This document shows positions 12,301 through 27,300 of a DNA stretch of 64,000 nucleotides, in pieces (the first letter of the stretch is position 1; each line of letters starts with the position of its first letter). This stretch comes from Apteryx mantelli (Eukaryota; Chordata; Aves; Apterygiformes; Apterygidae), in assembly GCF_036417845.1 (NCBI RefSeq), contig NC_089978.1, positions 126,386,183-126,450,182 of the forward strand, given 5' to 3'. The notes beneath the pieces are model-generated. The model was not told the origin of the DNA and searched no databases. It saw only the letters and a list, made by a program, of their open reading frames with translations. Made by a program: the position numbers and the translations under genes.

Positions 12301-15300
12301 GTACTATGGAAATCTCCGGTTAGTCAAAGAACTGTGAGTGATAAGAACAGGGTGGTATCAAGTTAACCTTTTACTATCAGCTAAAACTTCCTGCGAGTTC
12401 CCTGTCTCCTTTCTTCCTGTGGATGTTACAGAATTGATGGGTTTTGCATTCCTTGTTCACTGTAACCCAGTATAAAATGCATTTACTTAAATCGCCACTG
12501 ACCTATCAATATGACGAATATTAGGTTCATCTTAAACATAAAGAAACTTAGGGTTGTTTAAGTGTGCTTCATATTTGTTCATCATGTTTTTTGAGAACAC
12601 TTCAGTATATACTTGTGTAGTTTCTTAGGTTATCCATGTGCCTGTAAAGTGGTGCATTTTAAACTGAGTTAGCACTGATGAAGATTAGAAATAAAAATAT
12701 GTAGAATTTGTGTATAGACTATGTTCAGAGTAGACCTGAAACATTCCTATTGAAATGTTTCCTGTTTCCTGTTGAAATGTCTGGATTGTGGTGTTGATGT
12801 TAAATGCTAAGAAGCACTTAATGGTTGTATGTGTTTTGTTTTTTTTTAATCAGATCAATATGGTTGTTATGCATGCAGATATATTTAAATTAAGAGATGT
12901 ATATAACTTCCAAAACCCTGGAGTGAGGTTATTCCAGAACTAGAGCTTCCTAATCTCTAGAAGGCCCAATCTTGTTCAGTGTACAGAGTAAATAATACCG
13001 CTTATTGAACAGTTTTTCTTTATATGGCTTCATGCATGATTCATTGTGAACTGCAAGAGAATTATTAATTTCTTCATGGTGTTTATGTAGTGTTCATTAC
13101 TGTAGTATCTGAGCACTTTGGAAATCTTTATTCTATTTATATCTTCACAGTATTCCCAAAGAGCAATGATGCTCCAATTTACAGATATGGCACTGAAGAA
13201 CAGGCACCTGTTTAGAAAGTGTCCAATAGTTTTGGACATTCAATTAGAGATGTCAAGAATCTTCTTTCCCCCGGTTGGTGGCGTTCTTTACAGGTCTAAG
13301 CTCAGCCATCAGTGATTTAAGTCATTGCGGTCGTTACCTAGAGCTTTGCAAATTGGACTGCAAGATTGTAAGTTAGGCCTCATATAAAATGATGAAACCA
13401 AAATCACTTTGGCCTAAGTGAGGTGACAAAAAGAGGAATGGAAAAGATTTTTCCAGAGCATTGTTAAACTATTTTATCTGTGAAATCTTCCTTTATTTTC
13501 TTGCCTTCTTCGAACTCCTGCAGTGAATGAAGTTGACATCACGCAGGTTAGGTTTTTTGTCAATATAACCCTGATAAATTCTCAGAAGTCTTGTGTACTG
13601 AATGTAATTAAGTTCCTGTGAGAAAATATCATGTGACCATGTAATTAAATATGTTATCGTAATGCATACACTTGAAACCAAAGTACAGTTATGTAGACTT
13701 TTGTCAGCTGTAACTAACCTTCAGAGAAACTGAAAGAGGATATGTGTACAAGGTCAGACCTCAAATGTGATATCATACTGTTCAGTCTGTCAGTACATCT
13801 TGGAATATTGTTTTTTTTTCTCTGTTACATAAAAAATAGGAATAAATAGAAATAATAGGAAAAAAAAAAGATTTTCTAGCATGTTTTTCTTTTTAGAATG
13901 AACCTAGCAGCTCAGCTGAGAACCTGTAGTTTTCCCAGTTTTGCTTACTGTAATCCTTATTTTCCTCTTTCTCTTCTGTCTCTTCTATCCCCATTTACAT
14001 GGTTGTTATTTGTTTGGGGTTTTTTGTTTTGTTTCCCCCCACTCCTCCCCAAGTTACTTTTTCAGGCTCCTTTGAACAGGGAATCTCATTTCAAATCTTT
14101 TCTTGTTGCAGAAACTTACACAGTGGACTGTATTAGCAGTTTAAATCTAAATTTAAAGTACACTACATTGCCTCATTCCCACCACATTCATGACAAAGGC
14201 AAGGATAGAATCAACTAACTGTTGTTCTCTCTTTTTCTTCTTGTTACATGTTCTTGTCGCGTTTATGCTTTACAGCATAATAATATTTCAGTGTCTGATA
14301 TCAAGCATGCCAGATTTTCATCCTGTGCCTCTTTTAGAAGCATCTATTTCGTTAATAATGTCAGAGTATCTAGCTGAGTATTTCCATAATATGAACTGAA
14401 GTAGTCTGCATTTCATTTGCCAAGCTTCACATGCCTATGAGAGCGGCAGAAGTTTGTGGTCTGACTCTTGTTTCTGTTGGGGTTTTCATTCAATATTCTT
14501 TCAAAATAAAAGATAAGTCATAGTTAATATTCTTTACAGGAGTGAGCATTGCCTGAGAAAGAGAGACGATGGCCCATGTAAATTGACCGAACCTTCTAAG
14601 GAATCAGAAAGCAATAATTTTGTCTTCGCTTTTAGAAAACGTGAGCTGCAGAAGAAAGGTTTGTAGTGAGCAATAATCTAGCATTTCGCTATAAATATTT
14701 GGAGCATTCTGGAAATATTTAACTCTAGTATTATAAGAAGAGCAAGGAAATAGGGTAATAGAAGGTGTTGCAGATAGGATATATGTTTCCGCAAAATGCA
14801 GTATTTACAGATATGGTAAAATATATCAAATAACTAAAGCTGTGTTTTTAAATAGTAATAAAGCCATGATGATTCGGATATACAAACAAAAGGAGATTGA
14901 AAGAAGCCTCACTGTGCCATTATTATAATGCTGACTTTATAAAAAGTCTTTTATGCTCAAGAATGGAATCTATTAGAATGCTCAAATGGTTTGGGAACCC
15001 TACTAAAATGTTCATGCTATACCACAACATTTTTACTCACTTCTGAAAAATAATGAGCTCTGTGCTGACTCTCTAGAGGTGAATGTACCATCTTTCTAAC
15101 GCTGTTTAGCAATATTTGCAGATTAAAACAGGACGTGGAGAATTTTGCATCCAGCAGAAGCTACAAGGAGGATTGTGGAATATAGAATGCTAGTTATTAC
15201 TTGAAAGGGAGCTATGAATTTGGTTATACCCTTATATTAATTATTTTTGCAATAGTTATCTTTACCTAATTATTTTAGAGACTATATTCTGACAAACACA

Positions 15301-18300
15301 CACAATTTAAAAAAGGAAAGAACTCTCTCTTGTGGAAGCTGTCTGCTTGAATGCATTTTATTTAAGACATAACATACGAAGAAATACAAAGGTTTTTAAG
15401 GATAATCCATTAAATCACTTTGTTCATTTTCTTTGTTTTTCTTTCTTTTTTTACATGTTGACAAAGAAAACAAGAACTATGTTGAAGTGGATAAGAGGAA
15501 CAAAAACATGAACAGTACCTCTCTTAGTTGGAAGGGATCAGACTCCTTTGATTCTGAGAAAAAAAAAAGACGACTTAGCGATGATGATAATGCACACATT
15601 CCAGAAAAATCACTTCTGCCATCTGTAAGTTATCCTTAATTTTAATGTATGTGTACACAGAGACACACACACACACTCTTACTTCAGCAGTAGCAACATC
15701 CAAAATACAAGAATTGTAATAGTAACTAGATTGTCTAGGGATACCTTTATACCTGTGGAGGCAAAGGAGTACAGTGATGAATCGGGAAGTGCGAGTGCGC
15801 GTGCTTCTTTCCACTACATCAGAATATGCTTGTTGTAGCTGAAAGGCAGAGAGAGATGAATGACAGTGTTTCCTTCAGTCAGGATCATGGAACAAAACTA
15901 TTTGGGAAATACGTCATCAGGCCACTGAAGCCAGGTTTCTTTCAGAGATGGTTTAAAACTGATCTGGGACGTTCAAACAAAATTTATAAAATATAGGTGG
16001 GGTTATTGAAATCTTGAAGATGGTATCTTCCTCCCTCCTCTTCAGTCTGTCATACTGTCTCAAAGTTTTATTCTGATCTGTCACTAAGATTTTTGGGGGG
16101 AAGAAAAAAATTTGAGAGAATTAGTCAAGTACAGGTTGTGATTTATGTTCAGGCTGTTCAAGCATTTGAATATGATAAAGGTATGTCTGTTAGCTTGTTT
16201 TTAAAAACCCACTGATGTAAGTGGGTACAGAGTCCTGTTCCTGGTGGACAAAGCCATACATTTGCAAAGTAATGAACATTGCTGGTTCTTGGTCTTTCAG
16301 TGTCAGACTGTGAAGGAGCTGCTAAAAGATCAGATACAGTTTCATGTTCAGTTTGAACAGGAAACATAGGCTTTTAAAAGGTTCTTCCTCTTACCTTTAT
16401 GTAATAACCTTTGAGATAAAGGGGGAGGAATTACCCTGACTTGAGCTCTAAAGTACAGCTGCATTAAACAGTAATTATCTAGCACGTTACAAAGTCCCAA
16501 TGATCACTGATCTGAACTATCATAGGAAGGTCAAGAAATAAACATATACTCAGTCTCTGATTTCTCTTTTCTAGAAAGAGCAAAGATTGAGCTCAACTCA
16601 GTCTCCCGGCTGCAGAAACCTCTGTGAGGATGAACAAGGTCACAGGTCTAGCCTGGTGGAGGACTGTGTTCCCCAGCTATTAGAGACAGGCCATAAAGAT
16701 GCTTCCACCCACAGCCATTTAAGGTCTGCTCACAGCTGCACAGAGGTAATTGGCTCAGAGTCTCCTCCCAGAAACTTGTTGGAGAAGCAGCTTCCTGCCA
16801 GCAGGGAGGACACGATTGCACCAAGAGTCAGTACCATCAGGAAATTAAAGGTGGACACGTCGCAGTATCTGAGCAAGTTGCGGAACAGAATCTGCAGGGG
16901 TAATCGGCCACTTGTTTCAGTTGAGCCAAGTATGTACTGTACCTGCGTTGCTGACAATTACCACTGATATGCTTAGATCTTGGGAGAACTCGTGTATGAC
17001 TGACTAGTTGAAATATATGGAACAAAAGGTTGAGGACAGAGAATGTATTGTTTGTAATGCATTGTGTAAGTTAGAGACCAGTGCTCACTATAACGTACTG
17101 GAGTGTAGAGGGTCCTGTACTTGAGAAACAGCATGGACAGAAGGATTTTCCGATTCCAGTCCGTATTCTACAGCTGACTTTGTGGCTGTGGAAAAGTAAG
17201 TTTGTATTTTTAATGATGATGAGGGAAATATAAACTCTCTTTGTTGAAGCAGGTGTGTTGTGGCTTAACTCTCATCTGAATAAAATTTTGAGAACCTTGG
17301 GTGAGAAGTGCTAATAAAGTTACAAAGCATGCTGCTTGTTATATGCACTTGCGTGCATGCAGGCTCTGGCTGGGTGGGGCAGTGTGCTTTGATATTGCAT
17401 ACTAAAGGAGAGAGCACTCTTTGCTCATCTGAAATCTACAATGTACAAAGTATTCTTAAACCTGCATCTTGTAGTATATGTATACTTTTTTTTCCCCCTC
17501 TTTAGTTGTCCTTTCCAGTGATGATGAGGATGGCTCTTCTGAACCAATATGCACAGAGCCGCTGCAGGATAATATTACTGATAATAAAGAAACAGACCAA
17601 GAGTCTGATTTACCTTTCTCAAAAATGCTATTGGAAGACAGGATGGAAAGTCACACAGAGCAGGTAGTCTAATTTTGGCCTCTGTGTTGTTATGCCAGTC
17701 CTTTAATTTATTTGTTCAATGCATATTAGGACATGAGAGAAATGCTTAGAGCAGATATGATTAGTCCTAGCTACAAGCAGTAGCTGTAGTAATTTATTTC
17801 ACAGATAGAATTCTGGACAGTCTTCAGAGAAAATTTCTGGTTGTGATGTTTGAGTGGTTCTGTAACATACTGTATGTTTCATATTTCAAAAAAAGCCATT
17901 TTGGAAATGTTTAATATTACAAAACAGGAAGGATTAAATAGTAGCCAATAGAGGTGGACATGATGGAGATGGAGATACTTCGCTGAAAAGTTTTTTTTCA
18001 CACAATTTTTGGCTATTTATTGTAGTTCAAGTCAGTAGTTTCTTCTTGTCATCCAGTCTTCTGTTGTAATTCAGTGCATGCAGAAGTTGAAGGATCTTTG
18101 TGGATAGCAGAAAGGGACAGGGTAAAGTTGTTCCCTTTCCTTTATGACTAGCAGTGGAATTTGAATCTAAAACTAACTGTAGAGGTCATTGCCCCATTTT
18201 GGACTTTGTGAGTCTTGTGCTGCTATATTTGACCTGGATTTCAGGTATCTCTAATTCTGAAACAAGTCAGAAGAGCCACTGCTGCCTCTTCTCCCAGATG

Positions 18301-21300
18301 CATCACGCTGAACGTAGGCATTGAATTGGATCCTGTACCTTTGATATCAACAGGGAGGATTTTTTTCTGTTGCTCTGTTTGAGTTTTTGCATGGGCTTAG
18401 ACTGGTCAAGAGCACAGGTTATGTCTTGGCAATGTGAAGTTCAAACTTGGAGCAAGTTACTATTCAACCCTTGAGAAGGTTGTCAGTAATAATAACCTAC
18501 AGCTTTTAATACAGAAATTTTACATGGAAGTTAGATATGGGAGTAAATTCTTACAAGCATAAAGAGAAAATTCCTAAGGTTACAGGGCTTTGAATGAAAT
18601 ATTTCCCTCCTGTAATAAATACACCTTTTTTATTTTACAGCTTTTAATGGAGTCAGTTGAAGATAAATGTCCTGTCACCTTACCTTCTGGTAGCACACCT
18701 AGTGAACAGATGAACCCAGCATTGGAGATTGCATTTGCTAGTCTATACATCGGGAGATTTAAATGGTCATCAACAGGTCATGCTAGGGTAAGTTGCATTA
18801 TTATGGTGACATGTTGAGAATATTTAAAAATGAGTTTTTAGAGCAGTTCTCATGCAGTAATGAAAACATTTCATAGAAATCTCCTAAATGTGCCAAAACC
18901 ATTTGAAGAGTGAGTTAAAATATTTTTAAAATCAGTGTTTTTATGTGGAACACAAGAATTTTACCTTGGAAAAAATGACGTCATTTTTCGTACTTAGTAT
19001 GATAAGGTAAGAGAAAACTGTCTTAATAAAGATGGCAATCTTCAGCCAAAGTGACAATAAAACATTCTCTATTTAGCTAAGCCTTTTTTTTTAATATAGT
19101 GGCAATGTAAGTAGCAACTTTTAAGGTTTTTAATTCAAAGATTAATGTAAGTAGTAAGGTAACATTCCAATGTAGGACTGTTTAACTAGTATCCTTAATT
19201 AATTCAAGTAATGCAACTGACAGTCTTTATCCTGGGACGCCCACGAACAGGCTCCTTTTGTCCTGTTAGCCATCTGAGAATTTATCTTTTTCCTTCTTAA
19301 GGAGTCTGTAGGCAGCTCTATACAATCTTCTGCTTCTTTCTGAGTGCTGAGCCCCTGTGCAAGTCAGCTTGCTGTCGTTTAGGTTCTTCAGTGTGGATTT
19401 AGGAGTACTGTGGTAGGTGAAATAGACAATGCTGATTACGTTCTTAAATTAGGCATTTTATTTTGCAATTTATTTAGCTATAAAGCTGATAATTAAGAAT
19501 TCTTACTTTGTTTTAATCAGTTTGTAAAAAGCAAACTAATTGTTTTTGATTTTATTTCAGTTTACAACCAAGTATATTATGATCCCATTTCAGGGTAAGA
19601 TAATTTTGTTTCTTTATCTTCCTCTTAACTCTTAATCTTGCAAATACCATATGGAAATGTTCTGTATATGTTTCTATTTTGAATATTTTATATCCTTATT
19701 TTATTTGCTTTTACAAAGACATTGAAGCCTCTTTAAAATATAAATTTATCAATAAATAAAACTTGGTGTCTAGTATGTAAGTGTTAATAACTTAGCAGCT
19801 TCTTACACTTTTAAGGTGAACTTGTTTTAAGGGCCTTGCTCTTGCGATTCTGCATATTTAAGTGATGAATTGTGGTAAATATGACTATTCATGTTTTTGA
19901 GGTGAAACATCAGTCTTTTGAGATCAGAGGTTTAGGCTCTCTGGTATGTTAAACAAAATGTGTGAGTTGCCTAAGCCAAGAAGAACGTAACTCTGTAGAT
20001 TTGCATTCAGTCAGTTTTCCAAAGGTGATGTTTGATAAGTCATAGGAAAAGATTTGGGAGTAGTTCTGAATTGACAGATGGATTGATGGGAAGAAAATGG
20101 GAGTTCGTGACTTGGAATTAATTCTTTGTGTATTTGTAGGTATTAACTGAGATTATTCTGAGCAAAAATATGATTTTTTTTCATGAAGAATTATGCATTT
20201 AGATGTCTAGCTTTTGGTGTTACAGTTTGGTAACTTTGTTTTATATAGTTTGGAAAGAGTGATTTAAGTACTGAACTCTAAACACATTCGATATAGTGGC
20301 AGGAATAAAATCTGCAAGAATAGTTTTAATACACTTTGATTATACTTGCACACTGTAGTGATTACGTAGTATGCTGTTATAATTATCTATGGCTGTGTAA
20401 GGTGTGGTTATTTTAAATCCTATTTTCTACAGTGGCTCTTAATAAGAATATTAAGCTGACAGTGGATACTCTGGATCTCAGAAGGTTTGGTTTGTGGAGA
20501 AGTGATGGTGGCTGTTCTTCGAAGACAATCATTTTCCTTTGGTTGTCTACAGATTATGTAGAAAAGATTGAGACCCAATTAGGAAAGTCTGTTTTCAGCA
20601 AGCCATGTAAGTAATCACTCTTCTTAAGCATGATGAAAAAGTGTAGTATACGGGGTTATTTTAAAGGGGTTATTTTACACTCGCATCTCTGAATATTGAG
20701 GAAAGCCTGTACCTTTTTAAAGATAAAAGTTGATCGGTTTTGCTTTTCCAGAATGCCTCTCTATACGTCTTTGGAAGAAAAACATAGCATAATGTGATTC
20801 AAAACCACTGCTACTTAGTAAAAAAGACCTTTTGAACTGTGTTACATTGTGATCTGTATGTGGCGGCCTTTTTAAACTAGGGTTATGCGTAAATAGCGCT
20901 CTTTTAAAAATAAACAGGATGTTTCAAGTTTCCTTCCTTCTGAGTAGTGTGTGTGCTAGAAGAACGGCTTGGAAGATAATTGCTGATTTTTAATCTTTGA
21001 CAAGACTGTATTGGACCATTGCATTATTATTAGAGAAAATTTCCACCAGAGGCTAAATGGGCTATTTAGTCTGTAGGGTCTTGTGGACTGGGTTTACTTG
21101 TTTTTCTGCAGTGAAGCTCTGTAAGAACTGAGTATAACTTTTGCTCAAGTATTCAAAGACTGGCACAATCCCACAATATTTTTACATTAGCAAAATGATT
21201 ACAAAATGACCTCTAGTGCAGTTACGATGTCAAAGTTGCCTTTGTGAAATTTAACAGTTCTTTTACCCTGTACAGTCACCACCTCTACGGGGGAAAAAAA

Positions 21301-24300
21301 ATACAGTTAACATTAACTTTGCCGAAGGAGCAGGAGTTGTTTAAAGTAAGAGACTGAATTAAGTGTAGGCAGCGAGTTACCTTTATGTTTCTAGATCTAA
21401 GTTTATCAAAGTTACCAGTGGCATTTATAGACAAAACTCCCAGTGAAAAGAGTGGAAACTGAGTCTGAGGCTGCAGGACACTCTTTAATCTTAGGTTTAT
21501 TTACCTTGATAACATTCTTGTTCTAATAGAAACCTTCAGGAGTTACTATTAAATTTCTATGCTTGAATGTTTTATGCCTTTTGAATATGCATAGTAATAT
21601 AAATCTTTTGAACTGTATGTAGAGACTTGCTGAAACAAATCAGAGTGGTAGTTTTACAGTTTGGTGTGGAAACTGTTGCCACAGTTCTGCTCTGCCTTCT
21701 TAGTGTGTTAATATTCTCCTTTCTTTCCTTTTTCCAGCCAAACCTAGTGAATTTGTTTTTCTTGAACTGTCCCAACCACTCACAGAGTGGGAAGAAGTTA
21801 GACTGACTGAATTAATTACAGATGTGAGCAAGAAGAACAGAGCACCAGATCTCTCTGAGTTTTTGTCTTTGAAGCAAGCTTTACCTTTTTTTAAGGATCT
21901 TTCTGCTGAAGAGAGTTCTTTTATGAGTTACAGTAAGGATCTACTAAAGCAATGTATGCTGAAAGAGAATACCTCAAATGTGCATGAGCCTGAATTTCAG
22001 GTTAGTGAGTAGCTGTTGCTTGACTTATCACCATCTGTTGGCTTTCACAAATTCCAGTAAATTTTAGATCAGCCAATTGCCAGGAATAAATTCTTTCTTT
22101 ATCCATAGCTTAAAAAAAAAAAAAACAAAACAATGACATTTGTGGTTTATTCCTCACAATGGGGCAAGACTTACCAGTAAAGTGCTAGATTATACCCACA
22201 GAAAGATAGTACAGAGGTGTCATCAGCGCTGGTAAGTGGCAAATAATGAAGCTTTTGGTTGACTCAGTTGTGTATGCCTAAAGCCACAGGAATTCACCTC
22301 CCTTGTGGTGTCTTCAGGATGGCAAGGTCAGAGTTAATGAATGTAGGAGTGATGGCGGTGATAGACCCACTTCTCACCTGAGCTATAAGTGAACTGGGTG
22401 CAGCAGAGTGGAGGCAGTAGTGTGTGTAGGAGGAGCAGTGCACCTTACCCATTCCACATGTTTCTAGATTTTTCTAGTGAGGGCTCTGCAGCTTGAAATA
22501 CCTAGATGATTCCCAAGGATGCTAAGGAGATGGGACTGTGCATGTTAATGTGTTAGTACACCACCATTTGAGGAGTAAATGTCTGAACGCAACCCCATGC
22601 TATTGTCATTTCAAAGCATATATGTTTGTTCTAGTCAGTAACAAGCACAGAGACAACAGATCAATCTGGGTATGAAACTGGGAACTTAAAAGTTGAGTTG
22701 CTCTGCTTCCAAATCAAATCTGTATTATTTTTAGAGAAATTCTTGAGAGCTAGATTTTCAAACCTACCAAGCTTACCCAGCTCCTAGTAAGACAGTCTCA
22801 TACCTGTCTCCATCCTTTCAGGTCCTGTTTCTCATCCAAAAGAAATTCTGCCTCAGTTCACTGAATAATGCTTCTAAACTGTTTTAGAGAGAGGCTATAA
22901 ACAAATGAAGACCTACCAATATTTTAAAAGGGACATAACTTTTTTTTTTTTAATCTGGGCAGTGGCACGTAAGTCTAAATGCTGCTGTTTGAATGTTTAC
23001 ACTTCTGCTCTCCAGCAAGATTCTTCAGTGATGCAGTGTAGTCATGCAGGCTTCAGGCTTGTGGGTTTTTTTGTTTGTTTGTTTGTTTTTTGTGGTCTGT
23101 TTTATATATCTAGTTGTGTGATTCTTTTTTATTATTTGTTTTTTATTGGTAGGAATCAAAACCAAAAGTGGCCAGGCCTAGTTATGCCCTTGCAAATAAG
23201 CAGAACAGTGGTTGCTATTCCATTTCTCTGTCCTCTGCACTGAATGAAGAATGGAAAGAAGTAAGAGAAGCTGGAGCAGTTAAGAAGTATGTATCTTTCA
23301 CTTAAATGAGAAGGTGAAAATAAAGCAAACTGAATAAACAAATTGCTGGAATAAAAGTCCTGTCTTAATTACCATTTTCTAGTTGATTTGAAAGTGTTGG
23401 GTGAAAGATGCTATATAAATATAAAATATCACTGAATATGAATGTGGTCATTCCTGTTTCAGTCCTAATAGTTGAGAGAGGATGGATGTGTCACAGGATG
23501 ACAAAGAATCTCACAGAAATTGGTGAATACCTGAATTTTGACTACAGTTGTGCTCATATCATGGACACATCAATGGGAGGGCAGAGATCTTGTAGCCTCA
23601 GTGAATGTCCACCTAAGTGCATATCAAAGCAAAACTATTGCTAACTTAAGCTGAGCCATTGTTTTTCTCTAAACAATATTTTCTTTCACTGTTCTGTCAC
23701 ATTTGATCTATTTATAGCTGCAGTTTGTAATACAGTTTATTAGTTAGCACAAGACTGTGGTTAACAAACCTTTTAGAAAATGAAAATGCATGAATGTGTA
23801 GCGCAGCAAGAAACTAGGAGAAAGCTAGCATTGTGCCTTGGTTCTGTCTGTACTAGTCTGTTGTTCTTCATACTTTTAGTATGGCAAACAGTAGTGAAAT
23901 ACCTTGCTCTTAAGAACTCCTGCAGTATGCTGCCACTGTTTTTGCTGGCAGTGTAACAGTTGGTTTTGGTTTTGCTGTTGTAGAAAATTTCTTAAGCAGA
24001 AGTGCTCAGTTCATGGTTCCAGTTAGGTAATATGGATGTTAGTCTAGGCTTTTTTTAATACGTTGTAAGTGTTAGCTTTAGATTTAAGTTGGGCAGTTTC
24101 AAACCACTTACAGTGCATGTGCTGTCTGGTGCATAAACCCAAATTTCCTGCTTGGAAATGTGACAGCCGTCATTGGAGTCCTAACTGATAGGAAATCACT
24201 GCTCATTCATACCCACTGAGAATCTGTCCTGTAGTATTTCTTCCTGTTTTATATGGCCATTTATCATTTATTTTTATCAAAAAAAGCTGAAGGTAAAAAT

Positions 24301-27300
24301 TTCCTTTCCAAAAGTTTTCGCAAAGTTTTGGGGGCAAGAGAGAACAATATTTCTTATGTAAGCGCTCTTACTATTGGAGGAAGAAATGGTAACAGACTTC
24401 TGAGTTACTCAACAGTTTTGAGAACTACCACTTCAACAGGTGTTCTGGAAAATCTTTTAGATGTGGAACGGATATACTGAGAAAAATATATAAAACACAG
24501 TTTGCCATTGTTATAACATGATCTGTGTTTTCTAGTTTGATTGTTTATCCACCTCCACCTGCAAAAGGAGGCCTGGGAGTCACAAGAGAAGATCTAGAGT
24601 GCTTAGAGTATGGAGAATTTCTCAATGATGTCATCATTGATTTCTATCTTAAGTAAGTGTTTGGAGATTTAATTGTCCTCTTTCAGAGGCTTGATGTGAT
24701 CTTGAATGTAACTGTAGATGTTGGTCATTAAATGTGATACAACAGTTTTAAAAATAACAATATGATGAAGTTGTAAGTTTGAATTTTTTTAAGCTTTTGA
24801 GTATTCTCAGTCATTTTATTTATTTCAGTTCCATTTTTTTATTGCCCCTCTAATAGGCTTTGATGTACTCCAGGCAAAGTAGAATAATTGCTGTTCCTGC
24901 TCAAGAAGTAAATGTATTTTAATTGTGTCCGCTACAGCCTTTGCACTAAATGTGAAATCCTTGGTGTTGTACAAATAATGTAGCTAGGACAGTGAGAGTT
25001 TTTTTTTTTTTTTTCCAAGGCATAAGGCAATAAGAGTCCAAATTATATGGATTTTTAGTAGTTGTTAGGTGCCTAATTCCTGTTTGAGGATCACTACAGC
25101 TTAGGGAGGAAAAAAAGCTCTTGGGGACCTCACAGAATGGAAAGTGCAAAGTAGTTTTAAGCAGACAGCTGAACAAAGTTAGAGGGTCTGTACTGAGTAG
25201 TTCACTACTAAGTTTGCATGAAACAGAGCATCCTCAGCTATTCTGTGCAAGAGTTCGGGGATCCTTCTGCTGCTACAGCTGCTACAGAAAAGAACACAGC
25301 TAACACTTTTTGAGGAAGTTGTGCTTGCCTTACCTACTTTACGCCATCCTACTAGAATTGCTTGTAAAAATAAGTTTTGCAAAACTGGCATTGTGGGCCA
25401 CTATTCTCTAAAGTCAAGACTTATTTTCTGTGTGCAGACTGAAACAGGATTCTGGCTCTAGGGAAGGTTGGCTGTGAGAATTCCATTTCATTTGATATCA
25501 AGCATGCAGTAACTGTGAGCAATAACAAGCCGGTTAAAACAGCTTATCTAGAGGAGTGGAAAACAGAACATGTACCTGAATGTTTGGTGTGGCTTTACAG
25601 CAAAGCCCTTTTTATTCTGCTGTAAACTAGAAAGAAATTACACAGTGTGGTTCCCACTCTAGCTACAGCTTCATCTTAACAGGAAGGTTTGAATAAAGGA
25701 ATTTAATGTAATCATTACAGAAACCCCTCTGCTTTTTAAATGTTAGACTTCTTCCCACATTCTCAGTGTTTGTTGTGTTGCAAGCTGTGTGATGTATGAC
25801 TTGCACAAGTTATCAGGTGAACCTGGAGGCACCTTGTGTAGGGTGATTACAATTTTGAGAGCTTTGGCAGCCTGGGATTGTTGAATAAACACATAAGCTG
25901 ATGTTTAGGGTAAAATGATCAACAGTAAAATCATAAACCTCCAGAGTGTCTCTTTTAGCTTTCACATACATAACCTGTAGAAGTAAAAGGGGCAATTTAT
26001 ACTACTGACCTGTTCTGTGCTTTTTGCATACTCAGTAATATGACACTGCATGAGCTTGTACTTGGCCTGATTTTCAAACTTATCTTAATTGCAAGGGCTA
26101 GAAACGTAACTCTAAAGATAAATGAAAGCATTAATACTGAAGCAAAAAATCTGAGATAAAGGGTAATGTGACTGTTCTTAGTAACTGTTTGGCATTTACA
26201 TACTATGGTGATGTCCATCCACACATGCACATTTAAAATGCAGTAGATAGAAAAGCTTGACATGATTAGCATCTGTGAAGGTAGCTGATGGTAAGCATAA
26301 CCTGCGGATGATGAATCAGGAAATAATTATGCTTCTTTTATATTAGGAATGGTAGTTTCTAGAATGGGAATTTAATTTTGTTTTTTTTCTTTGGTAGATA
26401 CCTCTTGTTGGAGAAAGCTCCAAAACATCTTGCTGACCGTACACATATTTTTAGCAGTTTCTTCTATAAGTGCCTGACCAGGACAGAAAAAAACTCTGAG
26501 GGGGATCCCAAAGTTACGTAAGTTCACTTCAGATGCCATAATGACCAGAACTAGAGAATCTGTTGCTGCTATTCAGAAGTTCTGTAGATTGTATCCTAAT
26601 TGGTACATAAAATAATAAATTGGTATTCTCCAAAGGAGTGGTTCAATGTTGTAACTCACAATTTAAGCATAATGGTATTTTTTCATTAAAGCTTACATGT
26701 AATTGATCCTGGCTGTGAATAAAAGTGTCATTACCTTTCTCCGGCTTTATATGAATTTGCACTTCAAACAATTATTCATGTATTTTGATATCTCTCTCTC
26801 TCTTTTTTTTCCCCCCAAACTCAAGAGTCGTCTAAGGCATGTTTTATTTTAAGTCTTTTTAAAAGTTATTTTTAGATTTACCACATCTTTCATGTTATAT
26901 GTTAATAATAAATTATTGTCCAGGTTTTTAGTAAGAAAATTTGTGTACACCAAGCTCACACATATGAGTTTTTTACACTCTATTACACAGAAATTGAAAA
27001 GTTTCACAGACAGTGTCATTAGGAGCTTATGATCCCTCTATTACTTCATGCTTGCAGCCAAGACTGTATAAAGGGTAGGACCATCCCTATCTCACACTCA
27101 GTTCCTTCTCAACACTGATGTTTGAGTGGAACTTTCTTACCACTTCACTTAGAGTTATCTGCCAGCTGCTTTCAACCTGTTATCATCACTCAGCTTATTG
27201 AAGTTTTTTCTGTTTGTCAGAAGTGATTTTTCTTTTGTTATTCATGAAGTCCCCAGGTTTTGTATTCTTTGGACCAACTGGGCCACCTGCACGTACAGGT

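Larger units (their letters stand above)
10378..14539 (+). other. SENP7: SENP7 intron, 4.2 kb
   Basis: Contains a TG/CA dinucleotide repeat (12207-12265), a weak MIR/L2-like stretch (about 13140-13210) and otherwise unique AT-rich DNA. Exons c and d fit each other directly in phase, so no missing exon is required here. An alternative exon cannot be excluded. Confidence 0.6.

Noticed and set aside
24253-24480. 75-codon open frame just upstream of SENP7 exon m
   Set aside because: Not in phase with a usable splice pair; exons l and m join without it.
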